Origin: Methanocella arvoryzae MRE50
GTDB lineage: Archaea > Halobacteriota > Methanocellia > Methanocellales > Methanocellaceae
Assembly: GCF_000063445.1 (NCBI RefSeq)
Contig: NC_009464.1
Location: 2,108,001-2,172,000 of the forward strand
Length of the DNA stretch: 64,000 nucleotides
Direction of reading: 5' to 3'
In this document: piece after piece, positions 8,055-15,400 of the stretch
How positions within the stretch are numbered: position 1 is the stretch's first letter
Layout: each line of letters begins with the position of its first letter
The notes under the pieces: model-generated
Told to the model about the DNA's origin: nothing
The model's database searches: none
The model's input: only the letters and a program-made list of their open reading frames with translations
Position numbers and translations under genes: made by a program

Positions 8055-8726
8055 ATGAATTTGATCAGCAGGCTTCCGACGGGCGCAAAGCCGATCGACG
8101 ACCTTCTCGGCGGCGGCATCGAGACAGGGACGGTGACGCAGATCTACGGAGAGCCGGCCAGCGGTAAAACCAACATCTGCATGCAGCTGGCGATCAACAC
8201 GCTCAGGACGGGCAAGCGGGTCATCTACATCGATACCGAAGGCTTTTCCGTAGAGCGCTTCAGCCAGATCGCGGGGGAGGACGCGCATGAGCTGGCGAGG
8301 CAGGTCATCATCTTTACGCCGCTGAGCTTCGAAGAGCAGTTCGCCGCTATCAAGGACGCTGAGAAACTCATCGGGCAGAACGTGGGGCTCGTCATCCTGG
8401 ACTCGGCCACGGCCTTCTACCGCATCGAGCGGGAGGGCAAGGACGGCATCCGGCCGATGCAGGAGCTGGCCAGCCAGGTCACCGCGTTGCTGGGCATGGC
8501 CAGGAAACACGGCATACCCGTCGTCATCACCAACCAGATCTACACCGACATCGGCAGCGAGGAGTTCCGCGCCACCGGCGGCAAGTGGCTGGAGCACATC
8601 AGCAAGGCTATCGTGGAACTGAAGCGCAACGGGCCGGGGAAGAGGATCGCGGTGCTGAGAAAACACAGGTCCCTGCCCGAGGGCATCACGGCCGAGTTTA
8701 CGATTACCGGCAAAGGCGTCGAATAA
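8055..8726 (+). CDS. radB: DNA repair and recombination protein RadB
   Basis: The 223-residue protein is a RecA-fold ATPase lacking the N-terminal HhH domain of RadA, as is usual for RadB, a euryarchaeal RadA paralogue. Walker A is GEPASGKTN (32-40) and Walker B is GLVILDSA (about 107-114). It opens with the family-typical LPTGAKPIDDLLGGGIETG and ends AVLRKHRSLPEG plus a short strand. It probably modulates RadA-dependent recombination. The start ATG has a TATA box just upstream. It is convergent with the YdeI-like gene, only three bases apart. Confidence 0.93.
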   Translation: MNLISRLPTGAKPIDDLLGGGIETGTVTQIYGEPASGKTNICMQLAINTLRTGKRVIYIDTEGFSVERFSQIAGEDAHELARQVIIFTPLSFEEQFAAIKDAEKLIGQNVGLVILDSATAFYRIEREGKDGIRPMQELASQVTALLGMARKHGIPVVITNQIYTDIGSEEFRATGGKWLEHISKAIVELKRNGPGKRIAVLRKHRSLPEGITAEFTITGKGVE

Positions 8727-8729
8727 ATC

Positions 8730-9350
8730 CTATTTTTCGCCGTATTTCAGGTTCCGGGCGAGCAGCGATACGGCTTCTACGATTCTTCTGGCCCTGGTTT
8801 CGGGCCTCCTGGCATCGTTGATCCAGCGCACGTAATGTTTCTTATGCGATTGGGCCAGCCCGCCGAAGTAAGCGGAAGCTGCCGGGTTCTCCTGTATGGC
8901 CCGTAAAAGGTCCTCCGGGATCACAACTTCTCCACGCTCGTCCACCTGGTGGAGTTCCCTGACCTTGCGCGGGTTCCGGTATCTGGCCATTCCCGCCTCC
9001 GTCATCCGGCCTTCGGCGATCAGCCTCTCTGCCCGGCGGAGATTGATCTCAGACCATTCGCTGCGGGCGTTCCTGGGGGTGAATTTCTGGGCGTACCGCT
9101 CGTCGTCCACCTTGCGGGCCGTGGAGTCGATCCACCCGAAGCAGATAGCCTCATCAACCGCATCATCGTACGAAACCCGGGGCTTTCCGGAGTTTTTCTT
9201 GTAGTAGATCAGCCAGACCGATTTCCTTTTATCATGGTTCTCGGCCAGCCACTCCCTCCACTCCTCTCTGGTGGCACAATACACGCTGTCGGGTATGCCG
9301 TCGTCAGGATCTATCCTTGCCATCACTGTGCTTGTATGATCTCTTAGCAT
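8730..9350 (-). CDS. YdeI/OmdA-family protein
   Basis: The 206-residue protein matches the YdeI-like family (DUF1801/OmdA type). It has VYCATREEWREWLAENHDKR, VWLIYYKKNSGKPRVSYDDA, the highly typical VDEAICFGWIDSTARKVDDE, and FTPRNARSEWSEINLRRAER. The C-terminal part has VVIPEDLLRAIQENPAASAY and FGGLAQSHKKHYVRWINDAR, the usual second domain. Bacterial members are linked to stress or bacteriocin tolerance, but the molecular function is poorly known. An ATG at 9323 (MARIDPDD) may be the true start; 9350 adds nine residues. The family is far more common in bacteria, so transfer is possible, although base composition is not unusual. Confidence 0.85.
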   Translation of the reverse strand: MLRDHTSTVMARIDPDDGIPDSVYCATREEWREWLAENHDKRKSVWLIYYKKNSGKPRVSYDDAVDEAICFGWIDSTARKVDDERYAQKFTPRNARSEWSEINLRRAERLIAEGRMTEAGMARYRNPRKVRELHQVDERGEVVIPEDLLRAIQENPAASAYFGGLAQSHKKHYVRWINDARRPETRARRIVEAVSLLARNLKYGEK

Positions 9351-9392
9351 ATAGATACGTGGTTCCGGCAGCCTCTTTTCTAAGCGGCTTGT

Positions 9393-10385
9393 TTATGGGC
9401 CTGCCGCAGCATCTACGTCGATGAAGCTGCCGGGGGCGATCTGCTCGTACTTGTGGATGCTTTCCAGAGGCACGTCTCGCAAAATCCCCACAATTTTTCT
9501 GGCGTCGGAAGAAGTGAGCACGTTGAACTCCATCCCGGAGAAGCTCCAGGGCCTGAGATACTCTCTGATCCGTGGCATCAGTTCCCGGGCGTCCACGGCG
9601 CCGACTTCTTTGAACCCGTTGCGCTTGACGAGGTAGACGTCGCACGGAGGCATGATATACCCGATGCCTTCGGCCAGGGTCATGGCAAAAAAGAGCTGGT
9701 GACGTACCCCTGCCGGGCGGATGATCTTCCACTCGGGGACGTGGACCCTGACAGTAGCGGATTCCCCGACCTTTTTCTTCAGCTCTTCCTTACTGTAAGT
9801 GTACTTCCACCAGGCCATCATCCTGTCTCTCGGCATGTAAGGCCGGGCCTGTCTCCCCGGGGATACCTGCGCATTTTCCGGCATCCCTCCGGCTCCGCCT
9901 GCCAGAGCCGTTCTCACCGCCTTATCGTTGCCCGCCTCCCACGACCTGACGATCGTGACCGCCATACACTTTTTTAGCAGGGGACTGAGCTGCGGGTCCA
10001 GGACGTACATGCGGAACTCCCGGCACATCTCCTCTATCAGCGCCGATCCCTCGTGGATGAAGTACGCCGGCCGGAAGTACTCGATGCTCACGGAGAGGCC
10101 GGTGTAGCTGAACCCGGGGAACGAGTACCGGCTTTCCACGTCGTGAATGGTGCTCCTGCGGAGCCTGAAGGTCATGGTCGTCCCGGTGTGCTTATTGTAG
10201 TAGTCCGCCTCGAAGCCATCTTTAGCCGCCGCCTTTTCTTCGAAGTGCCCGGACCTGTGCAGGAACGACTTCAGGTCGTCTGCCGACACGTACTCGTATC
10301 CCGGGCCGGCCTTCAGCGGCCCAAACAGGCCCTTTTTTGCCGGCCTGTCCGCCTCGTCGACGTAAAAGTAGAGTATGTGGCTCAT
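9393..10385 (-). CDS. Hypothetical protein, 330 aa
   Basis: I chose the ATG at 10385 (MSHILYFYVDEADRPAKKG); an ATG nine codons upstream at 10412 is also possible. The protein is soluble. It has an N-terminal strand, a central region TMTFRLRRSTIHDVESRYSF and FRPAYFIHEGSALIEEMCRE, and a Gly-rich linker with many Met and Arg around the middle (GGAGGMPEN). The C-terminal half contains VRVHVPEWKIIRPAGVRHQL, MTLAEGIGYIMPPCDVYLVK and a hydrophilic tail. No motif I can name. The low-complexity linker suggests two domains. The NERD gene lies upstream on the same strand, separated by a terminator. Confidence 0.65.
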   Translation of the reverse strand: MSHILYFYVDEADRPAKKGLFGPLKAGPGYEYVSADDLKSFLHRSGHFEEKAAAKDGFEADYYNKHTGTTMTFRLRRSTIHDVESRYSFPGFSYTGLSVSIEYFRPAYFIHEGSALIEEMCREFRMYVLDPQLSPLLKKCMAVTIVRSWEAGNDKAVRTALAGGAGGMPENAQVSPGRQARPYMPRDRMMAWWKYTYSKEELKKKVGESATVRVHVPEWKIIRPAGVRHQLFFAMTLAEGIGYIMPPCDVYLVKRNGFKEVGAVDARELMPRIREYLRPWSFSGMEFNVLTSSDARKIVGILRDVPLESIHKYEQIAPGSFIDVDAAAGP

Positions 10386-10483
10386 GCGGCTGCCTGAATT
10401 AAGATAGTTCACGTGAACTTACATAAACTTATTTACATAATTGTAATACCGGCTCTACAGTCCGGCCGGCACTGGCTGTAAAT

Positions 10484-10508
10484 AAAAAAAGAGGGGCTTT
10501 GGAGCCCC
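10484..10508 (-). terminator. Terminator of the NERD gene
   Basis: On the minus strand, GGGGCTCCAAAGCCCC (10493-10508) folds into a 6-bp GC stem and is followed by TCTTTTTTT. It lies 15 bases past the NERD stop codon, the classic stem-plus-U-tract form. Confidence 0.75.
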
Positions 10509-10522
10509 GATTCTTAATCTGG

Positions 10523-11518
10523 TTATGTTATTTCTTCGCCATGAGCGATCACATCGCTTTCACCGGAGAGGCTTCTGGCGGCTTCCGCTGCCCGGCCGCT
10601 TTCCGCCGGGTCATTATCTGCCTCCATTTCCTCGTCCGGGAGGCTACCCCTGTGGCTGTCGTCGAACACGATGTCCCTGCTTTTCAGGTGTTCTACGATC
10701 TCCCTGACCGTCTGTTCGTCGATGTTATCCGGTCTCGCCTCGAGGTAAGGGACGATCTCGTCGTTCCGCATGAAGCGGACGAAGTCTTCCCTGCCTTTGA
10801 GGGCGATGTTGGTGTAGAGCACGATGCCCATCACCTTCACCCCGGACAGGCCGCAGGTAAATTTCAGGTACTTGTAGAGCAGGTGAGAAGCCCTGCGGGC
10901 TTGCTCCCCCGGGGAGGGCTTGTCGTCCGTCCTCTTGATCGAGTTCCAGTTCTTGGTCTCGATGCAGTAGACGCCTTTTCGCCCTACCACGATGTGGTCA
11001 ACCCTGGCTGACTTGAGCATGCGGCCGTCGAATCTGTGCCCGTACGCTCTGGTGATTTTAACGTCACTGATCACGTAGTAGTCGTCGCCCAGCTGCTTCA
11101 GCGAGTCCATGACGAGGAGCTCTCCGTAGTAGCCTTTCAGCTCGCTGCGGTACTCCCTGGTGAGGCGGTCCAGCACGTCTTTTTCCCGGTACAGGTACAT
11201 GAGGCTGTTCTCTACGATAGCCTCCCGGTTGGCCCTCAGGTGGTTTACCCGGCTCTCGATCTCCTCGGTTTTCCTGCTCTTCCTGAAGAAGAGCAACGAG
11301 TCGACTATATGCCGGCGCATCGCCTTATGCCTGAGGCTTCGGATCTCGCGCTCGAGGAGATCGTTCTGCCTCATGCGCTCGTACTCGATCGCCCTGTCAA
11401 TGGCCTCTCTTCTTTCCATCACCTGGCGGATGGTGGTACAGCTGCGGGAGACGCCGCTCTCGTGGAGCTTGCGTATCAGGTCGTCTCCGGCTCCGCTGCC
11501 GCCAATCAAAGTTGCCAT
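10523..11518 (-). CDS. NERD-domain (nuclease-related) protein
   Basis: The 331-residue protein, counted from the ATG at 11518 (MATLIGGSGAGDD), has a basic helical N-terminal region (about 30-125) likely to form a coiled coil. A NERD domain follows at about 128-235: GYYGELLVMDSLKQL, then ARVDHIVVGRKGVYCIETKN. Asp174, Glu187 and Lys189 form the D-ExK core shared with restriction-like nucleases. The C-terminal 60 residues are acidic (DEEMEADNDPAESGR). NERD proteins are presumed nucleases or DNA-processing proteins; substrate unknown. The gene is monocistronic, with its own terminator. An upstream ATG at 11545 adds nine residues. Confidence 0.85.
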   Translation of the reverse strand: MATLIGGSGAGDDLIRKLHESGVSRSCTTIRQVMERREAIDRAIEYERMRQNDLLEREIRSLRHKAMRRHIVDSLLFFRKSRKTEEIESRVNHLRANREAIVENSLMYLYREKDVLDRLTREYRSELKGYYGELLVMDSLKQLGDDYYVISDVKITRAYGHRFDGRMLKSARVDHIVVGRKGVYCIETKNWNSIKRTDDKPSPGEQARRASHLLYKYLKFTCGLSGVKVMGIVLYTNIALKGREDFVRFMRNDEIVPYLEARPDNIDEQTVREIVEHLKSRDIVFDDSHRGSLPDEEMEADNDPAESGRAAEAARSLSGESDVIAHGEEIT

Positions 11519-11639
11519 TATAATACACTCGCTCTTTAAGCACAATAAACGTTGCCATGCCCCGCCAGCCAGTAATTACCGAATCGCAATCCTATTATGG
11601 GAATAAAGAGCAAGATATTGGAATAGTGAGGGATCTGGA

Positions 11640-13637
11640 CTGAAAGGCGGCGTTTCCGACCGAAAATATCTCATCGGCTCGATAGTACTGCTGGGATTAC
11701 TCGTGACGGTGATCACCGTGCTCGCCGGCGTATTTACGCTCCGGGTCTGGCAGGTCGGGGATACCCGGATCTTCTACGAGATGGCGGAAGTCATCCTGCG
11801 AGGAGGGACGCCGTACGTCGATTACCTTGACCCTAAGCCGCCGCTCATCTTCTTCCTGCTCACCCTGCCCCTCGCCATAGGGCATAAGCTTGCAGGGGGG
11901 CTCGCCCTCGTAGGCCTGGCCAACTTCGCCAGCGCTGTAATCGTCCTGCTGCTGGGCTGGAAGCTCTACGGGAGAAAGGCCGGCCTGCTAGCCGCCGTGC
12001 TGTTCGCGATCAACTTTTCGCTGGCCGAAGGGTACTTCATCATCACCGAGCCCTTCACCGTCACCTTCATTCTTCTGTCAGCGTACTTCCTGATCTGCGG
12101 CCCGGATCATCCCCTGAAAAAGTACCTGCTGGCGGGCATTTCCGCGGGGATCGCCATCGGCTTCAAGCAGTATGCGCTGTTGCTGCTGCCTCTTTCCATA
12201 TACCTCATGTGGCGGAAGAAAGAGTACTCCGGTTTTCTCCCCTACATGGCAGGCGTGGCCATCCCGCTCGCGATCATGTTCGGGGCGATCTTCCTGGCCT
12301 ACGGTGTTCCCGCCGGAGAAGCGGCGCTGCACTGGAGCTTCGGCGTAGCCGGCTCCTACATGACTGATGGCGACGTGGAAGGCGTGCCAGCCTACAAGAT
12401 TGACGACCCGGTCATCGCTCTCTCCTGGCTGGTGCTGGGGGTCAGCCTCTTCAGCCCGCTGCTCCTGTTTGCGGGCGCTGCGCTCCTGGACAGGAAGACG
12501 TCTATAGTCGGGGAATTCTTCATGCTGGCGGGAGCGGCTTTTGCCGCTACCCTGATCATCAGGCCTTTCCTCCACTACTGGGCGCTGGCGCTGCCCTTCA
12601 TCATACTCCTCGCCGCATCAGGGCTCTCCGTCGATATGCCCCGCAGGACAATCTCTTTGTTAAAGGGCTTGAACGACCGGGCTTTCCTCTGCCTGTCAGG
12701 CATGGTCTACGCCCTCGTCCTGCTGGTCTTCGCGCTGGTGAGCACTATTCTGGTGGACGCCCTGTGGCGGCCGCTGGAGATCATGAAGTTCTACGGGCTG
12801 GCAGACATCGTGCTGAAGGCGACTAACCCTTACCTGCACCACTTCCCGCAGCCGGCGCTGGCCGAAATCGATCTCTACTCCGCAGGGCAGAGCGCTGCAG
12901 GAGGCATAATCCTGGCCGCCCTCCTGCTGCTCCTGGCCGCCCTCGTCGTTACGAAGATCGGCATGGACATCTACGGCAGGAGAGCCGGCTTCCTGGCCGG
13001 AACTACGTTCACCTGCTGCATTGCATGGGTTCTCGGATACCTGAGCGTATCGGACGCGCTCGCCGTGCTGCTCCTCGTCGCATCGGTGTACGCAGCCGTT
13101 AACGGCACAATCATGCGGTACCTGCTCTGCGGGCTTTGCCTCGGGATCGCAATTGCCCTGAAGCCGCTGGCCTTCCTGGCATTTCCGGCACTGGCCTTCC
13201 TGGCCTTCCGGAAGGGCGATCTGCGGAGCCTGCCCTGGCTAGCCGCAGGGACAGCCGCAGTGCCTCTGGCAATCCTGTCGACCGCTGGGCTGGCCATCCC
13301 CGGAACGGCCCCGGGAGCAGGGGGCATCTCAATCGGCATGCTGCCGTTTACCGCTCACGAGGGCGGATACATAGTCACTGACCCGCTCATAGCCATGCTG
13401 AACATTGCCATGAGCGCGGTGCTGATCACCATCATCCTGCCGGTGGCCGCAATGGCGCTGGCGAAGAGGCCCCGTTCTCACTATGGTGAGTGCCTGCTAT
13501 TAGCGGGCGGGCTGATGCTGCTGACACTGTTGGCCAGCCAGTACGTCCACTACTGGTATCTGTCTCTCCCGTTCCTCTCGCTGGCCTGCGCCGGAGCGCT
13601 TCTGCATTCCCCGGAGCCAGGCGGGGGCAGACCGTAA
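11640..13637 (+). CDS. GT-C type membrane glycosyltransferase with internal duplication; start not a standard codon
   Basis: A polytopic membrane protein of about 665 residues with many TM segments. The first half has VGDTRIFYEMAEVILRGGTP (a loop Asp likely catalytic in GT-C enzymes), YLDPKPPLIFF and TEPFTVTFILL. The second half (from FYGLADIVLKATNPYLHH, genomic about 12785) repeats the same layout: LYGRKAGLLA versus IYGRRAGFLA, SAGIAIGFK versus CLGIAIALK, FLHYWALALPF versus YVHYWYLSLPF. It has lost the Asp and DPKPP motifs. The first standard start is GTG at 11703, but the frame upstream (SDRKYLIGSIVLLGL) aligns with SDRQYFACCILLFAL of the next gene. I place the start at CTG 11640, eight bases after GAGG. 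It likely glycosylates lipid or surface proteins. Confidence 0.75.
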   Translation: MKGGVSDRKYLIGSIVLLGLLVTVITVLAGVFTLRVWQVGDTRIFYEMAEVILRGGTPYVDYLDPKPPLIFFLLTLPLAIGHKLAGGLALVGLANFASAVIVLLLGWKLYGRKAGLLAAVLFAINFSLAEGYFIITEPFTVTFILLSAYFLICGPDHPLKKYLLAGISAGIAIGFKQYALLLLPLSIYLMWRKKEYSGFLPYMAGVAIPLAIMFGAIFLAYGVPAGEAALHWSFGVAGSYMTDGDVEGVPAYKIDDPVIALSWLVLGVSLFSPLLLFAGAALLDRKTSIVGEFFMLAGAAFAATLIIRPFLHYWALALPFIILLAASGLSVDMPRRTISLLKGLNDRAFLCLSGMVYALVLLVFALVSTILVDALWRPLEIMKFYGLADIVLKATNPYLHHFPQPALAEIDLYSAGQSAAGGIILAALLLLLAALVVTKIGMDIYGRRAGFLAGTTFTCCIAWVLGYLSVSDALAVLLLVASVYAAVNGTIMRYLLCGLCLGIAIALKPLAFLAFPALAFLAFRKGDLRSLPWLAAGTAAVPLAILSTAGLAIPGTAPGAGGISIGMLPFTAHEGGYIVTDPLIAMLNIAMSAVLITIILPVAAMALAKRPRSHYGECLLLAGGLMLLTLLASQYVHYWYLSLPFLSLACAGALLHSPEPGGGRP

Positions 13638-13688
13638 AACTTAAACAATTGCCTCTCTTATGCACTGGTTACAGTCTGGAGAGCGAAC

Positions 13689-14723
13689 ATGAAAGCAGAG
13701 GCCCGGGTATCTCAGGAGCAGCCTGACAGGCTGATCAACATTTCCGACAGGCAGTACTTCGCCTGCTGCATCCTTCTCTTCGCCTTGATTATCGGCACCA
13801 TAGTCGTCGCCTCCTCGCTCTTCATGACCAGCGCGTGGACGACCTACGACACGGCCCGGTTCTACGCCATGGCGGACGTCATCGTCAAAGGGGCCACGCC
13901 CTACCTGGACTTCCAGGACCCGAAGCCGCCCCTCATATTCTTCACCCTCGCGCTGCCGACGCTATTGGGCCAGAAGTACCTCGGCGGCCTCATCCTGGTG
14001 GGCCTATGCAACCTGGCCAGCGCCATCCTCGTCACGAAGATGGCATGCGAACTTTACGGCCGGTTCTCCGGCTTCATCGCAGGCCTGCTCTTCACCGTCA
14101 ACATCGCCTTCGCCCAGGGCTACTTCATCCTGACCGAGCCGTTCACCGTCACCTTCATCCTGCTCGCCACTTACCTGGCCGGCTTCACTGAAAAGAAACA
14201 CTATCTCTGGGCAGGCATTTCTGCGGGGATCGCCATCGGCTTCAAGCAGTACGCGCTACTCTCTGTGCCGCTGCTTGCCTTCCTGATGTGGCGTAACGGC
14301 GACCTCAGAAAGGTGCCATCCCTGCTGGCCGGCGTCCTGCTGCCGTTAATAGTAATCTTCGCCGCCATCTTCCTCCACTACGGCGTCGAGGCCGGCGTGG
14401 CCTCTCTCAACTGGAGCTTCGGCGTGGCGGCGACTTATTTGACAGAGGAGAACATGGGCACAGTGACCAGCTACCGGACAACTGACCCGCTCATGCTGTG
14501 CGCCAACCTCGCCATGGCCGCCAGCGTGTTCACGTCCCTGCTTGTATTCGCGCTGGCTGGCGTCGTCAAAGACCGCCGGCTCGATGCCCTTGAGCAGTAT
14601 TTCCTGCTCTCCGCAGTGGGCTTCGCGCTCACCCTCGCCATCCGCCAGTACCTGCACTACTGGGTGCTGGCGCTCCCGTTTTTCGCCTTCCTGTGCGCCA
14701 GGCAGTTCAGGAACGGCCGGTGA
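13689..14723 (+). CDS. GT-C type membrane glycosyltransferase, single-module paralogue
   Basis: The 344-residue polytopic membrane protein is closely similar to the first half of the preceding protein: YDTARFYAMADVIVKGATPY, FQDPKPPLIFF, AQGYFILTEPFTVTFILL, ISAGIAIGFKQYALLSVPL and QYLHYWVLALPFFAF. The Asp in YDTARFY and the DPKPP motif are intact, so this copy looks catalytically competent. Fifty-one bases separate it from the upstream paralogue, so they are probably co-transcribed. It likely uses a polyprenyl-phosphate-linked sugar at the outer face of the membrane; the sugar and acceptor are unknown. Family assignment to GT39/PMT-like enzymes is by fold pattern only. Confidence 0.8.
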   Translation: MKAEARVSQEQPDRLINISDRQYFACCILLFALIIGTIVVASSLFMTSAWTTYDTARFYAMADVIVKGATPYLDFQDPKPPLIFFTLALPTLLGQKYLGGLILVGLCNLASAILVTKMACELYGRFSGFIAGLLFTVNIAFAQGYFILTEPFTVTFILLATYLAGFTEKKHYLWAGISAGIAIGFKQYALLSVPLLAFLMWRNGDLRKVPSLLAGVLLPLIVIFAAIFLHYGVEAGVASLNWSFGVAATYLTEENMGTVTSYRTTDPLMLCANLAMAASVFTSLLVFALAGVVKDRRLDALEQYFLLSAVGFALTLAIRQYLHYWVLALPFFAFLCARQFRNGR

Positions 14724-14896
14724 GCGGCCGTTCAGAGCTTTGAGGCGACAATTACCGGCTATTTAAGCAATAGAGTCATATTTTCAACCTATCGGCGAAA
14801 TGAACGGTTCGCAGGGGTTCCAGGCGTTATTATCATTAATAGTCTATAAATAAATCCGGGCCCAAGTCCTGTTATAGTGTGGGGGGATAAGATAAG

Positions 14897-15187
14897 ATGA
14901 AACTATCCAAAATTGCATTAGTCCTTGTTGTCGCACTGTCGCTGGCTACAGTCGCAGTGCCGGCAGGCGCGTGGTTCGGACCGTTCGGCATCACTGGCTT
15001 CGGCTTCCCCTTCGGGGCAGGCGTAGGAACCAGCTTCTCCAGCAACTTCCAGAGCTCCACCAGCTTCAGCACCTTCGGCACGGCCGGCATCGGCAGCTGC
15101 GGCGTTCCGCTCGGCTTCGGCTTCGGAGTACCTTTCGGTCTCGGCTTCGGCGGCTTCGGGCTCGGATTCCCGTTCGGGTTCTGCTGA
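14897..15187 (+). CDS. Small secreted Gly/Phe-rich protein
   Basis: The 96-residue protein has a clear signal peptide (MKLSKIALVLVVALSLATVA followed by VPAGA, cut near residue 25). The mature part is almost entirely Gly, Phe, Ser, Pro and Leu: repeated FGF, GFPFG and GLGFGGFGLG, ending GFPFGFC. There are two Cys residues, one mid-chain (GSCG) and one at the last position. No family recognised; the composition recalls self-assembling or adhesive low-complexity proteins. A GGGGGGA run lies just before the start, with a TATA-like TTTATAAATA about 45 bases upstream of the ATG. It follows two glycosyltransferase genes, which may or may not be related in function. Confidence 0.7.
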   Translation: MKLSKIALVLVVALSLATVAVPAGAWFGPFGITGFGFPFGAGVGTSFSSNFQSSTSFSTFGTAGIGSCGVPLGFGFGVPFGLGFGGFGLGFPFGFC

Positions 15188-15400
15188 ACTGAGCTGAACA
15201 GGCAAGGAGTAATGAAAGGTGGTCAGGCGGGATGCCTGACTATACTATTTTTATCGTAGCGTGAGATAGCATGTCGAACGCTGCGCTGTGCCAATCCTCA
15301 CAGATGCCACAGATTACTACTCGATATCACAGATTGAATACACTACTATTAGATCACCGATAGCAAGCATAAGAGAAGTCGATCAGAATATTTTGTGTAT

